NCBI RefSeq assembly: GCF_024808815.1
Contig: NZ_JANUCS010000007.1
Coordinates: 42,263-106,262 of the forward strand
Source: Methanosalsum natronophilum
Lineage (GTDB): Archaea > Halobacteriota > Methanosarcinia > Methanosarcinales > Methanosarcinaceae
Direction of reading: 5' to 3'
Length of the DNA: 64,000 bases
The number at the start of each line of letters is the position of its first letter. The first letter of the stretch is position 1. The notes under the pieces were generated by a model. It was given only the letters and a program-made list of their open reading frames with translations, did no database searches and was not told where the DNA came from. Of this stretch, positions 45,905 through 56,230 are shown piece after piece. The translations under genes and the position numbers were made by a program.

Positions 45905-47512
45905 ATGGCAGAAGTTACCCACTGGGCAGATATTGTGGCTGATGAAGTTTCAAATAAACATGAAAAGAATGTAGTTGCTACCGGCATAACTCCATCTGGA
46001 CATATACATATTGGTAATATGAGGGAGGTTGTAACTGCGGATGCAGTATATAAGGCGCTAAATGACAATATGCATGAAAGCACTCTAATTTATCTTGCAG
46101 ATAATTTTGACCCTCTAAGAAAAGTTTACCCTTTTTTACCTGAACATTATTCAAAGTATGTGGGAAATCCGATTTCAGAAATACCTTGTCCTTGTGGAAA
46201 ATGTTCTAACTATGCTGAGCACTTTGTAAAGCCATTTTTGGTTTCTATGGAAAAACTAGGCATAGAACCTAAAGTCTATAGAGCTGATGAATTATACAAA
46301 AGTGGTTATTATACTGAAGCTATAAAAGATGCACTTGTTAACAAAGATAAAATTGCAAAAATTCTAACTGAAACATCTGGTAGAGAACCTACAGATGAAT
46401 GGAGTCCCTTTAATGCCATCTGTAGAGCTTGCGGGAAAATGACATCTACAAAGGTAATTAGTTTTGACGTGGACAAAGAAACGGTTGACTACATATGCGA
46501 ATGTGGATTTTCAGGATCAGTTTCAATGCAAGGAGGAGGAAAACTTAATTGGAGAGTTGACTGGCCTGCAAGATGGAAAATTTTAGGTGTGACAGTAGAA
46601 CCCTTTGGAAAAGACCATGCTTCAAGAGGTGGATCATATGATACCGGGAAAAGAATTGCTAAAGAGATTTTTAACTATGAACCACCCTATCCAATAGTTT
46701 ACGAGTGGATAATGCTTGCTAATAAAGGTGCAATGTCCTCTTCAACGGGAATTGTTGTTTCTATAGATGATATGCTAAAAGTGGTGCCTCCCGAAGTTTT
46801 AAGGTACTTGATTATCAAAACAAAACCAGAAAAACACATAAACTTTGATCCTTCAATCCCATTACTAACATTAATCGATGAATATGAAAAGTTAAAAACA
46901 ATGGAAATTGAGAAAATTTCAACATATAATAAAAGATTACTAGATTTATCTAAAGCAACTGGGATTTGTCACACAGATATTCCTTTCAAACACATGGTTA
47001 CAATATATCAAGTTGCACATGGTGATTTTGAAAAAATACTGGAAATTTTGGAACGTGTAGGGTATGAGACTGATAATCGCAGATGCATCCAAGAACTTAT
47101 AACTAATGTACAAAATTGGCTTGAAATGTATGCTCCTCCATACGCTAAATTCAGTGTCAAAGAAACATTACCATCTAAAGCTTCAAATTTGAATAAGGTT
47201 CAAAGAGCATTCTTGTGCTCATTGGCTAAGATAATCTCAACTAAGGAAGAGCTTAGTGGTGAACAGTACCATAATTTAGTTTATCAAGCAAAGGAAAAAG
47301 AATCGGTTGTCTATAAAGACATTGTTCAGATTTTAAATATACATGAAGATGAATTAGCTATCAACCCAAAAGACCTGTTTAAAGCTATATACATAGCTAC
47401 ACTTGGAACAGATTCAGGACCTAAAGCAGGGTGGTTTTTATCATCTCTTGATAGAAATTTCTTGATAAGTAGGTTCAATGAAGCAGCTGGTGATATGTGC
47501 AATGAAGGATAG
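45905..47512 (+). CDS. lysS: Lysyl-tRNA synthetase, class I
   Basis: This is the archaeal class I enzyme charging tRNA-Lys. The HIGH-type motif is GHIHIGN in [14 protein letters not shown] near residue 30; the KMSKS-type motif is KGAMSSSTG near 280. [13 protein letters not shown] and a later CRACGK/CECGF segment suggest zinc knuckles. The 535-residue length is normal. ATG follows AAGGTGA. The gene ends with TAG, and the methyltransferase gene begins inside it. The tRNA-Lys(CTT) is in the same window. Confidence 0.95.
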   Translation: MAEVTHWADIVADEVSNKHEKNVVATGITPSGHIHIGNMREVVTADAVYKALNDNMHESTLIYLADNFDPLRKVYPFLPEHYSKYVGNPISEIPCPCGKCSNYAEHFVKPFLVSMEKLGIEPKVYRADELYKSGYYTEAIKDALVNKDKIAKILTETSGREPTDEWSPFNAICRACGKMTSTKVISFDVDKETVDYICECGFSGSVSMQGGGKLNWRVDWPARWKILGVTVEPFGKDHASRGGSYDTGKRIAKEIFNYEPPYPIVYEWIMLANKGAMSSSTGIVVSIDDMLKVVPPEVLRYLIIKTKPEKHINFDPSIPLLTLIDEYEKLKTMEIEKISTYNKRLLDLSKATGICHTDIPFKHMVTIYQVAHGDFEKILEILERVGYETDNRRCIQELITNVQNWLEMYAPPYAKFSVKETLPSKASNLNKVQRAFLCSLAKIISTKEELSGEQYHNLVYQAKEKESVVYKDIVQILNIHEDELAINPKDLFKAIYIATLGTDSGPKAGWFLSSLDRNFLISRFNEAAGDMCNEG

Positions 47513-48143
47513 AAGTCTTGCTATTAATCAAATAAATGCTTGGGATGAAGAATATATTTCACTAAAGTGGGGTGGGCCAAGATCAATAAAAAGAATAAAG
47601 GAAAAGCTGTCTCAAGGCTCCATACTGCTTGACGCAGGCTGTGGAAATGGAAGGTACACTATACCTCTTGCAAGCGATTTTGATGTTTTTGGTGTAGATT
47701 TTTCAATGAGAGGGATACATGAAACCAAATATAATCTAATAAAAAATAACTGCTCTCCTAAATGTGCAGTTTCAAATGTAATTTGTTTACCCTTTAAAGG
47801 TAATACATTTGATGGAGTGATTTTATATGGAGTCTTACAGCACCTACTTAAAGAAGATCGATATAAATGCGCTATAGAAGTTCAAAGGGTAATTAAAAAA
47901 CAAGGTTTTCTTTTTATAGAAGTATTTGGCATTGATGATATGAGATATGGCGGAATTGAAGTAGAGGCTAACACTTTTAAAAGAAAGAATGAAATAATAT
48001 ACCACTATTTCACAACAGATGAATTAAAAAAGCTATTTTCATCTTTTAAATCAATAAATGTATGGGAAGAAAAAAAAATAAAATATTTTAAAGGTTCTAC
48101 TTATTTAAGACATAAAATATATGCAATCATATCCGCTTATTAA
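47502..48143 (+). CDS. Class I SAM-dependent methyltransferase
   Basis: This Rossmann-fold methyltransferase of about 213 residues has motif [17 protein letters not shown] near residue 45, VDFS as the acidic loop and [13 protein letters not shown]. The substrate is unknown. Starts at 47478, 47493 and 47502 are in frame; ATG 47502 has GGTGAT eight bases upstream. It overlaps the end of lysS by 11 bases and is likely co-transcribed. The region lacks the C-terminal extensions seen in tRNA methyltransferases. Confidence 0.8.
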   Translation: MKDRSLAINQINAWDEEYISLKWGGPRSIKRIKEKLSQGSILLDAGCGNGRYTIPLASDFDVFGVDFSMRGIHETKYNLIKNNCSPKCAVSNVICLPFKGNTFDGVILYGVLQHLLKEDRYKCAIEVQRVIKKQGFLFIEVFGIDDMRYGGIEVEANTFKRKNEIIYHYFTTDELKKLFSSFKSINVWEEKKIKYFKGSTYLRHKIYAIISAY

Positions 48144-48391
48144 AAAGCAATACCTAATATATTCAATAAAATAATCAAAAGTGCTCCAAAGATGCCTCCA
48201 AGCGCACATATAACTATGACTACCCAAGTATAGGCAATTTCTAGGCTAAATATTAAATTAGCTGCAACTAATACCAATAGTCCTACTATAGCATTAATGA
48301 CTAAAGACTTCACTGTTTTCAAAAGTTTATACAATACGATTGCAACTAGAATTGCCACCAGAATAGTTATAATTTCTGCTAGACCTATCAT
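48140..48391 (-). CDS. BofA-like integral membrane protein
   Basis: This very hydrophobic 83-residue protein has three membrane segments (about 5-20, 30-47 and 55-80) and the family motif VINAIVGLLVL seen in pro-sigmaK processing inhibitor BofA-type proteins. Archaeal homologues have no sporulation role and their function is unknown. It converges with the methyltransferase gene, overlapping by four bases. Confidence 0.8.
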   Translation of the reverse strand: MIGLAEIITILVAILVAIVLYKLLKTVKSLVINAIVGLLVLVAANLIFSLEIAYTWVVIVICALGGIFGALLIILLNILGIAF

Positions 48392-48453
48392 ATTTATTCA
48401 CTTATCTATTAACTTGAAAGTATTTAATAGTTATCAATTAAATTAAAAGGCAT

Positions 48454-50919
48454 TTATAGAACGCCTCGAAAATAATTGCCTCGAGTATATTCCTTTTTTC
48501 CATTTACTGGTGATTTAATTTCATTAGTATGGTTATCGATTAGTTTTCTATAAGCTCTTAATGTTGTTCCTAGACTGAGAGCATTTTCATGTCTTGCATC
48601 TATAATTATTCCTGTTACTCCAGTTTCTTTAATCAAAGGAATATATTCTAGCATAGAAATTTTTTTTGAGTTGAATATAGTCATTCTACAGTTATTTTCT
48701 GCTTTTAATGGAAAAGAATATCCTTTATCATCCATTAGCTTCAAATCTTTACTATTACATAGATTCCCACATTTATCTTTTCCAAAAATGTCTTGCAGGA
48801 TACATCTTTCTGAATGTATAACAGGTAGCTTTGAGTCTACTAAAAGTTCTAAATTAATAGGCTTGTTCAAGTTTTTTATTTCATTTAGAGTTAGTTCTGG
48901 GGAAATAATTGCGGAGTCTACACCCATTTGATAAAGATAATTTAATGTAAAGTCATTATAAATGTTCCAATGATAATTGGCTATAGTGCGGAACTTTAGT
49001 TTTTTAGATATCATAAAAGATGAAATATTTGAGGCGACAACGCCGTCAAACCCTATTTTTTTTGATAATTCTAGAATTTTATGAATAGACTCAAGTTCAT
49101 GATTTTTGGAAATAACCGGTGTTTGTATGTATACTTTAATACCTGAATTGTGACATATTTCCATAACTCTTTTTAGAATACTCTCAGTGTTCTTATCACA
49201 TTTGTTGATATCAAAATATACTTTATCAGCATTATTATCTACTGCAACTTTTAATGCCTCTAAGTCAGATAAAACGACTGAAATATTTATATGAATATAG
49301 ACTTGAGACGTAACTGACTTATTTTCTATAGCTCTTACTTTACTATAATACTCAGCAATAATGTCATTTGATTCTCTCCTATGGATTGAAATCTTCTTTT
49401 CGATTAAAGACTTGAGCCCTAAGTTTCTTATTTCTTTCAGTTTTTTTATTGGGATAAAGACATTGAAGTCAGAATCAATATTAATCTTTCTTACTTCAAA
49501 AAAAGTATTCCCAATGCTAGAAAGTATATTGGTGATTTGCTTATTAGTTGTGGGACTTTTTTTAGCACTTTCAACTATATATTCAGAGTTGTGAATAACT
49601 CTTGTCCCTTTTAAATCGGCTACTTCTATTGTTAAAGGCTCATTAACTTTTGCATTAATACTGAGGTCAATAGGTTCTTTTATAGCATATTTATGTTTCT
49701 GGTAAGACTCGTTTAAATTTTTCATTAGCAAAGAGTCTGAAGTTTTATATACACTCCCTTCATTTATGCCAGCTTTAACAGGGATTTCAATATAAGAATC
49801 CTTGTTAGCACTTTTAACATATTTTCCATCTAGAGACATCTTGTTAACAACAAAGCCAAGATTATTAGACTTGCTTTCAATATAGATGCCATCATTTAGT
49901 CTCAACGAGGAATATAATTTTATTTTTATAGTTGATCTACTTTTATTGTAACCAACAATTGTTCCAATAAGTGAGCCTGAACTATGTGGCTTTTCAGGAT
50001 TAATTAATATATTTTTAGGCTTTAAATATCCATTTGTATATGTTCTGTTGTATAAGTTCTTCAATGTCAGGATTTCTGATTCAAGTAGATCAAATGTAGC
50101 TGGATTTTCAATGTATCTATCTATAAGACCCCTATAAACCTGTACAACACCAGCTACATACTCAGCTCTTTTCATTCTACCTTCGATTTTAAAGGAATCG
50201 ATATTAGCTTTAATCAACTCAGGGATAATATTAGCAGTACAAAGGTCCTTGGGACTTAGCAGAAAACGGCCATCTAAAGGAATGCTATTTTTATGATTAA
50301 TCAATTTATAGCGATGTCTGCATGGCTGGGCGCAATATCCACGATTTCCACTTCTTCCACCTATCATACTACTCATTAGACACTGTCCAGAATAACATAA
50401 ACAAATCGAACCATGTATAAAAACCTCAAGCTCAATGTCTGTACATTTTCTTATTTCTTTAACTTCTTCTAAACTAAGCTCTCTAGCAAGTATTATTCTG
50501 TCAATACCAATGTCTTCAAAATATTCCACACCTAACTTATTGTGAACTGTCAATTGAGTGCTCACATGTAATCGAAAAGTAGGAATTTTTTCTTTCAAAA
50601 AAAGTAAAAAACCCAAATCCTGAACAATAAGTGCATCTACACCTTGAACATATAGCTCATGAGCTATCTGAAGTGCAACCTTAAACTCGTCTTTTTTTAT
50701 TAAAGTATTCAAAGCAACATACACTTTCACATTCCTTGAATGTGCATAATCTATATTATTCTTGACTTCCTGTAGCGAAAAATTGCTAGCATAATTTCTT
50801 GCGCTAAATCCTTGGATCCCAATATATATAGCATCTGCTCCGTTTTCAATTGCTGCATAAAATGCTTCTGAGTTACCTGCAGGTGCTAATAGTTCTACTG
50901 TTTCATTAATAAGAGACAA
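48454..50919 (-). CDS. U32-family peptidase, double-barrel form
   Basis: This 821-residue U32 protein probably acts as a hydroxylase or chaperone-like enzyme for RNA or protein modification (RlhA/TrhP relatives) rather than as a proven protease. The first part is a TIM barrel (ELLAPAGNSEAFYAAIENGADAIYIG) with the cysteine motif SGQCLMSSMIGGRSGNRGYC. A DUF3656-like region follows. A second barrel-like half (from about residue 545) has its own cysteines HSERC and DKCGNLC. The start is TTG. Neighbour hisF lies 20 bases upstream on the same strand. Confidence 0.87.
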   Translation of the reverse strand: MSLINETVELLAPAGNSEAFYAAIENGADAIYIGIQGFSARNYASNFSLQEVKNNIDYAHSRNVKVYVALNTLIKKDEFKVALQIAHELYVQGVDALIVQDLGFLLFLKEKIPTFRLHVSTQLTVHNKLGVEYFEDIGIDRIILARELSLEEVKEIRKCTDIELEVFIHGSICLCYSGQCLMSSMIGGRSGNRGYCAQPCRHRYKLINHKNSIPLDGRFLLSPKDLCTANIIPELIKANIDSFKIEGRMKRAEYVAGVVQVYRGLIDRYIENPATFDLLESEILTLKNLYNRTYTNGYLKPKNILINPEKPHSSGSLIGTIVGYNKSRSTIKIKLYSSLRLNDGIYIESKSNNLGFVVNKMSLDGKYVKSANKDSYIEIPVKAGINEGSVYKTSDSLLMKNLNESYQKHKYAIKEPIDLSINAKVNEPLTIEVADLKGTRVIHNSEYIVESAKKSPTTNKQITNILSSIGNTFFEVRKINIDSDFNVFIPIKKLKEIRNLGLKSLIEKKISIHRRESNDIIAEYYSKVRAIENKSVTSQVYIHINISVVLSDLEALKVAVDNNADKVYFDINKCDKNTESILKRVMEICHNSGIKVYIQTPVISKNHELESIHKILELSKKIGFDGVVASNISSFMISKKLKFRTIANYHWNIYNDFTLNYLYQMGVDSAIISPELTLNEIKNLNKPINLELLVDSKLPVIHSERCILQDIFGKDKCGNLCNSKDLKLMDDKGYSFPLKAENNCRMTIFNSKKISMLEYIPLIKETGVTGIIIDARHENALSLGTTLRAYRKLIDNHTNEIKSPVNGKKEYTRGNYFRGVL

Positions 50920-50939
50920 AAATTATCAAGCCCAATGTA

Positions 50940-51761
50940 CTAATTTCTCACAGCAATTCCTTTTTCGGAAAGATATTTTTTCACTTGTGGAATTGTGTAT
51001 TCTCCAAAATGAAATATACTAGCAGCTAGTGCAGCATCAGCTTTACCTTTTGTAAACCCTTCATATATATGCTTTAAGTTACCTACACCTCCTGAGGCTA
51101 TGATTGGAACATCTAATGTTTCCGATAATTTTTTTGTAATAGGGATATCAAAGCCATCATAGGTTCCATCACGATCCATACTAGTAAGCAATACTTCTCC
51201 AGCTCCCATTTCTTGTACTTGTGTGGCCCACTTTACTGCATCTATACCTGTTCTTTTTCTTCCACCATAGATTACAACTTCATACCATGCAAGCTTACCG
51301 TCTTCTAGCTGCATAACCGTTTTATCATTATTAGTGTTAACATCATAGTTCCTTTTGCAATCAATAGCAATAACGATACACTGTGATCCAAAAATGTCTG
51401 CAGATTCTCTTATAATCTCAGGATTCTTTACAGCTGTGGTGTTTATAGCAACTTTATCAGCACCTGCTCTTAGAATCTGACGTATGTTAGAAATTGAATT
51501 AATTCCTCCACCAACAGTAAGCGGTATAAATACTTCATCAGCTGTTCTTTCGATTACATCTATCATAGTATCCCGCTTTTCATGGGAAGCTGTAATGTCT
51601 AAAAAGACGAGTTCATCTGCACCCTGCTCATTGTAACGTTTAGCTAACTCTACAGGATCTCCAGCTTTTTTTAAGTCAATAAATTCAACTCCTTTAACAA
51701 CTGATCCACCTGTATCATCTAGTATGACGTCTAAGCAAGGAATAATTCTTTTTGTAAGCAT
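50940..51761 (-). CDS. hisF: Imidazole glycerol phosphate synthase subunit HisF
   Basis: HisF is the cyclase subunit that forms imidazole glycerol phosphate and AICAR from PRFAR, using ammonia from HisH. The (beta/alpha)8 barrel of 273 residues starts KRIIPCLDV, catalytic Asp11-like residue in CLDV, and has [15 protein letters not shown], and [11 protein letters not shown] with the second catalytic Asp. A short insert near residue 140 is typical of archaeal HisF. hisE lies elsewhere in the window. Confidence 0.96.
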   Translation of the reverse strand: MLTKRIIPCLDVILDDTGGSVVKGVEFIDLKKAGDPVELAKRYNEQGADELVFLDITASHEKRDTMIDVIERTADEVFIPLTVGGGINSISNIRQILRAGADKVAINTTAVKNPEIIRESADIFGSQCIVIAIDCKRNYDVNTNNDKTVMQLEDGKLAWYEVVIYGGRKRTGIDAVKWATQVQEMGAGEVLLTSMDRDGTYDGFDIPITKKLSETLDVPIIASGGVGNLKHIYEGFTKGKADAALAASIFHFGEYTIPQVKKYLSEKGIAVRN

Positions 51762-51793
51762 ATATAATCCTCTAACTTTTTACATACAAATGT

Positions 51794-52453
51794 TTAATTC
51801 TTTTGATTAAAATCTTCGAACCCATACTTCCCAATTAATGGAACAAAGAGTACACTTTCTTTACGCTCCTTGAAAATTTTACCCTTATCATCCTTTTTAA
51901 CCACAAAAAGGTGCTGAGTGTTATTGCCAACAGGAATTACAAGTATGCCATTATTAGAAAGCTGCCCTAGAATTATTTCTGGAATTTTTGGGGCTGCAGA
52001 AGTAACGCATATTTTATCATATGGTGCATAAGCGGGTTCTCCACATGAACCATCTTTATGCAATAGTGTAATATTTGAATAATTTGCTTTATCCAAGTTG
52101 CTCTTAGCAAAATGCATTAAAGCTTTAATTCTTTCAATTGTGTAAACATGACCATGATATCCAACTAATTCAGATATTACTGCAGCATTATAGCCGGAAC
52201 CAGTTCCAATTTCAAGAACCTTGTCTCCTTCTTTTAGCTCAAGTAAATCGCACATGATTGCAACCATATGAGGAGCTGAGATTGTTTGTCCACAACCAAT
52301 CGAAAGAGCGGTGTCATAATATGCTTTGTCTTTATCTTCTGGCAACACAAAATCATGTCTATTGATTTTATTCATAGCTTCCAAAACATTGTGGCTAATT
52401 CCTAAAGATTTTAATCTATTAATTAGTTCATATTGTTTTTCACTCGAGTCCAT
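51794..52453 (-). CDS. pcm: Protein-L-isoaspartate O-methyltransferase
   Basis: PCMT repairs isoaspartyl residues in ageing proteins using S-adenosylmethionine. Motif [17 protein letters not shown] lies near residue 80 and is preceded by the family-specific [13 protein letters not shown]. The start ATG 52453 has a GGGGAG site about ten bases upstream; an in-frame TTG at 52471 lies before it. It overlaps the HVO_0476-type gene by 31 bases, so the two are coupled. Confidence 0.93.
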   Translation of the reverse strand: MDSSEKQYELINRLKSLGISHNVLEAMNKINRHDFVLPEDKDKAYYDTALSIGCGQTISAPHMVAIMCDLLELKEGDKVLEIGTGSGYNAAVISELVGYHGHVYTIERIKALMHFAKSNLDKANYSNITLLHKDGSCGEPAYAPYDKICVTSAAPKIPEIILGQLSNNGILVIPVGNNTQHLFVVKKDDKGKIFKERKESVLFVPLIGKYGFEDFNQKN

Positions 52454-53076
52454 GATGTAGCTTCTCCCCAATTTCGACTTATTTTTTTAGCAAAAATCCT
52501 TTTTATATGTTTTGCTTCCGCTATTTGACCTTTTCTAGAAAGTAGTTTTCCGTCACGAATTTTGATATGAGTTATCTGGAAAAACATGCCTCCGATTTTG
52601 TCTTGAGAACCTACAGTGAATTCAAAATCTCCAAGAACCCTTTTAGTCAAAGGAATTGTTTCGGTACCAGAATGTATAGAGAACTTCACATCTACCTCTC
52701 CAATATCTCTACACCAAATTGTTTCAATATTTTCCACCTGAGACTCTTTTACCCTTTTACCATCTGATTCTATGGAGGTTATTAACACAAGATAAGCTTC
52801 CTGAGAAGCCTCATCATCTATAATAATTTCATCATTCAATCTTATACTTTCAGATGAATCTAACACCGTATTTAATGAAAATGTTGTTTCTCCCGAGCTG
52901 ATAATAGCTTTAATAGTGCTTTCTTTTGTAGCTTCTACTTTAATTGGATGAATAAAACCACAAGTATTGCATTTGACTAATGGATTCTGTCCATTTTTTA
53001 TAAAATGATGCATTACAGGCCACTCTTTTGAGCAAGAGGGGCACTTCGTCTCAATTTCCTCATATTTATTGTTCAT
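52423..53076 (-). CDS. HVO_0476-family zinc finger protein
   Basis: This 217-residue archaeal protein has an N-terminal zinc ribbon (CPSC at about residue 12 and CNTCG at about 38) followed by a beta-rich domain with paired repeats such as [30 protein letters not shown]. The family is conserved next to pcm in euryarchaea and halophiles but its function is unknown. The ribbon suggests nucleic-acid contact. It is co-transcribed with pcm. Confidence 0.85.
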   Translation of the reverse strand: MNNKYEEIETKCPSCSKEWPVMHHFIKNGQNPLVKCNTCGFIHPIKVEATKESTIKAIISSGETTFSLNTVLDSSESIRLNDEIIIDDEASQEAYLVLITSIESDGKRVKESQVENIETIWCRDIGEVDVKFSIHSGTETIPLTKRVLGDFEFTVGSQDKIGGMFFQITHIKIRDGKLLSRKGQIAEAKHIKRIFAKKISRNWGEATSWTRVKNNMN

Positions 53077-53245
53077 ATTGTATCAAAAAGTAGCTCACCA
53101 TTATTTAATTAAACGCTATAAATTAACAGAATTTATACTGGCTATGAAATATTTCCACATATTTTGAATAATAATTATCAACTATGTTGAGATTATATTT
53201 ACATGCTTATGACACTTTTGAATCTACTTATTTCATGCCAATGAT

Positions 53246-54121
53246 TCATTTAAGCAAATTAGCTGATGCATGAGATGCAATAAATTCTCGCATTATTTTA
53301 GTTCCAAGAAGAGCAGTTTCCCCATAATCATAATTGGGTGAAATTTCAACAATGTCAAAGCCAATACAATCTGGTGCAATTCTATGGACAAGCTCTTTAA
53401 CATCAAAACTGTTTAACCCAAAAGGCTCAGGCGTTCCGAGTCCTGGCGCATAACTTGGATCTAGTACATCCATATCTAAAGATAAATAATACATATCAGC
53501 GTTCAAATACTCAATAGACTCTTTTACTACTGTACTAATCCCTAATTCATGTACATCTTCTGATGTATAGTGCTTTATCTGATTTTGTTCAGCGTATTCC
53601 CATTCTTCCTGAGATCCACTTCTAACACCAATGGATACATAATTATCGGTAATCTCTTCAATAATGTGTCTTGAAACACAGGCATGGTTATACTTTGTAC
53701 CGGAATATTCTTCTCTTAAGTCTAAGTGCGCATCTAGTACAATGACACCAAGTTTAGAACTTATATTTTTATCACATGCTTTGATACAAGGAAAGCTTAA
53801 TGAATGTTCCCCACCGAGCATAATTGGTAATTTGTTATCATTTACAACTACGCTGATAGCTGAAAATAAATCATGAATATTGTTCTCAATAGAAGATTCA
53901 ATTTCAAAGTTACCTGCGTCGTGTATGGGAATATCATTTAAGTTTACATTGTAATATTGGTTATAGCTCTCAAAATTAAGAGACGCTTGTCGCATAGCAT
54001 CAGGAGCCCATCTGCTACCAGATCTAAATGATGATGTCCCATCAAAGGGAGCTCCAAAAATGAAATACTTTGAAGACTCGTAATCAAAATTTGCATCCAT
54101 CATTGTAGGTTTATAGTACAT
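53246..54121 (-). CDS. speB: Agmatinase (ureohydrolase)
   Basis: This arginase-family protein hydrolyses agmatine to putrescine and urea. The 291 residues contain the binuclear manganese motifs GGEHS, VLDAHLDLREEY and SLDMDVLDPSYAPG with FDIVEISPNYD. Agmatinase rather than arginase is favoured by the PdaD gene in the window. It lies seven bases after the aIF5A gene, a conserved archaeal pairing, which links polyamine chemistry to (deoxy)hypusine formation. Confidence 0.9.
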   Translation of the reverse strand: MYYKPTMMDANFDYESSKYFIFGAPFDGTSSFRSGSRWAPDAMRQASLNFESYNQYYNVNLNDIPIHDAGNFEIESSIENNIHDLFSAISVVVNDNKLPIMLGGEHSLSFPCIKACDKNISSKLGVIVLDAHLDLREEYSGTKYNHACVSRHIIEEITDNYVSIGVRSGSQEEWEYAEQNQIKHYTSEDVHELGISTVVKESIEYLNADMYYLSLDMDVLDPSYAPGLGTPEPFGLNSFDVKELVHRIAPDCIGFDIVEISPNYDYGETALLGTKIMREFIASHASANLLK

Positions 54122-54128
54122 AGACTCT

Positions 54129-54512
54129 TTACCTAATATCTATTTTCATCTTTCCCATTGAAGTTATGTAACTGATTTCTTCTCCTTCTTTTACTTTATC
54201 CTTTAGGTCAGCAGGAATTTCAAGTTCAAAAGTAGTATAGTCATCCATGTCCATGAGCTGTGCTATGTCGTCTGTTATTGAAAGTACCTGTGCACTTTTT
54301 CTTTCAACAATTGGAGCAAAAATCTTGGATGAAACAGAACCTATTAATGAACGTTTTTGATTATCAAAAATCCCTACAGCTTCAACTCTAGCTTTTGCAG
54401 ATCCATGTTTTCCAGGTTTTGATTTTGAAATACTTTTCACAACGCAAGGCTCATCATCAAGGATTACATATCGTCCTTCTTTTAATTCTTTTACATCAAT
54501 TTGCTCTTTCAT
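54129..54512 (-). CDS. eif5a: Translation initiation factor aIF5A
   Basis: aIF5A helps ribosomes form difficult peptide bonds. The 127 residues contain the hypusination loop PGKHGSAK with the modified Lys at position 35, followed by the beta-barrel OB domain ending IDIR. The modification uses spermidine or, in some archaea, agmatine-derived groups. It precedes speB by seven bases and should share its transcript. The start ATG has a GGAG site. Confidence 0.95.
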   Translation of the reverse strand: MKEQIDVKELKEGRYVILDDEPCVVKSISKSKPGKHGSAKARVEAVGIFDNQKRSLIGSVSSKIFAPIVERKSAQVLSITDDIAQLMDMDDYTTFELEIPADLKDKVKEGEEISYITSMGKMKIDIR

Positions 54513-54691
54513 AATATGTCTCCAAATAAAGTTTTGTTATTATATATTTCTTGTAAAGACGAATTTATAAGTGGCTATTACTTCTTTTAGATATATATGA
54601 ATTTAACGTAATGTGATAAAAAACACATTAATTTAAAGTTACTATTCAAAGTGAAATTGTCCTTATTTTGATTGTATTTGCAATCTTACGA

Positions 54692-55054
54692 TTAAATAAT
54701 ATTTTCAAGTCTAAGCAATTTTTGTTTGAAGTGTAAATTAAACTCATTCTTTTTTCCAAAATATCCACCAAAATTTGTTTGTGAAATCACTCTATGACAT
54801 GGAATAATCACAGGAGCAGGATTTTTTGAAAGGGCTGTTCCAACAGCTCGATAAGATTTTCCATTTCCAACTAGGCAAGCCAGCTCTTTATAAGTGATAG
54901 TAGTTCCATAAGGTACCTTTCTTACTTCTGATAATACTTTTTGTTGAAAATGAGTAAGAGTGCTTAAATCTACGTTGTACTCTAAAAAATCAATATACTC
55001 TCCGGTGAAATATTTTTCTAACTCATAAATAATCTTTTTGTTGTATTCTATCAA
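54692..55054 (-). CDS. ogt: Methylated-DNA--protein-cysteine methyltransferase
   Basis: This suicide enzyme transfers alkyl groups from O6-alkylguanine to its own Cys86 in the motif PCHRVI. The helix-turn-helix arginine finger region YRAVGTAL is present. The protein is 120 residues, short because the N-terminal domain is reduced. The start read here is TTG 55054, four bases after GGTGG. ATA one codon later has the more usual spacing of seven bases; the choice does not affect the fold. Confidence 0.9.
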   Translation of the reverse strand: MIEYNKKIIYELEKYFTGEYIDFLEYNVDLSTLTHFQQKVLSEVRKVPYGTTITYKELACLVGNGKSYRAVGTALSKNPAPVIIPCHRVISQTNFGGYFGKKNEFNLHFKQKLLRLENII

Positions 55055-55221
55055 AATTCCACCAAAATTTAATGTTATTTATTCCATGTTATTTTATTAG
55101 ACTCACTTGAAATAGTTTTAATACTGCAAATCTAAAAGGACTTTAGCTATTATTTATATATTTTAAAAATTAAGAATATAGGCATATCATTTATTATCTT
55201 ATAGACTTTATATAATTATTG

Positions 55222-56022
55222 ATGGGTAAAATAGCTGTAGTTTTTGATAGTTCTGGCACTTTAATGAAAATGTATCGTGTAGTAAAGAACCTTTCAAATG
55301 ATCAACTTTACGAAAATGTTGATACAATCACTTTAGTAGCTAAAAACCCCTATAGAGCTCTGCTGTTAATAGATACAAATCCCAAAAATATTGTTGAAGA
55401 ATGTGATAGCTTTTGTATATCGTCTTATATACATAATAAGGAAATTCCTATAGAAATAAGCTATTCTACAATTTACTTTTCCAAAGCTGAAGCCAACAAA
55501 ATTTTAAAACTCAATAAAGATTTAAGTATAAAAGAACTTAAAGAAGTCATCTTAAATGTAAAAAACAGATGTAAAGATTCATTTTACATCGGATCTGGGC
55601 TGATTTTGAATAAAAAGATGATGTCTATTGAGTTTACAGTGTGCACAGGTGGAATAATCAATCACAACGTTCAAGCCGTGATAAACCATCTACAAGATAA
55701 AAAAGTTTGTATATATATTGCATCTGGCGACAGTATGAACAACTTGACTAGCTTGGCACGCAATATAGATATTCCAATAAATAATGTACTCGGACTTGCC
55801 GGGGTGAATAAAAAAGAAGAGTTCATAAATAAATTAAAGGATCGATATGAAAAGGTTCTAATGGTGGGCGATGGGTGTAATGACGTAAATGCTCTCAAAT
55901 CTGCAGATCTGGGAATATTGATTAGAAAAAAAAGTAATCAAACTCCGATTGCACTTAGTCAAGCATCAGATTACATAGTTTCAGATATAATTGAGATATT
56001 GCCTATTGTTGATTCTCTATAA
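55222..56022 (+). CDS. Soluble P-type-ATPase-like HAD protein (MJ0968-like)
   Basis: This HAD-family protein (about 266 residues) carries motif I FDSSGTLM, with Asp followed by Ser two residues on, as in P-type ATPases (DKTGT) rather than the DxD of phosphatases. Motif II is IASGDSMNN, and motif III/IV are MVGDGCNDVNALKSADLGI, again P-type-like. It lacks membrane helices. It is probably a soluble phosphatase or phosphotransfer protein related to archaeal MJ0968-type enzymes. The start is ATG 55222. It lies 209 bases before atwA on the same strand. Confidence 0.8.
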   Translation: MGKIAVVFDSSGTLMKMYRVVKNLSNDQLYENVDTITLVAKNPYRALLLIDTNPKNIVEECDSFCISSYIHNKEIPIEISYSTIYFSKAEANKILKLNKDLSIKELKEVILNVKNRCKDSFYIGSGLILNKKMMSIEFTVCTGGIINHNVQAVINHLQDKKVCIYIASGDSMNNLTSLARNIDIPINNVLGLAGVNKKEEFINKLKDRYEKVLMVGDGCNDVNALKSADLGILIRKKSNQTPIALSQASDYIVSDIIEILPIVDSL

Positions 56023-56230
56023 TTTCTTTGCTTGTTAACATTGCTAATTATATACGACATGTTTATGTATCACAGAATCTATGAAAATATTGAATTAAAT
56101 TAACCTACAATAAAAATGGCTTTTGTGTAAAGTCAATAAAGTACTTCTAATATCAAATGATATAATATTAATAAAAAGGTTCAAGTTTTAACTCCTTATT
56201 ATCAACTATGTCTTCCTGAGGAGGGTATCT

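Noticed and set aside
47510..47512. Pyrrolysine read-through at the lysS TAG
   Set aside because: The following frame does not continue a conserved domain, the protein is full length, and TAG ends other genes.
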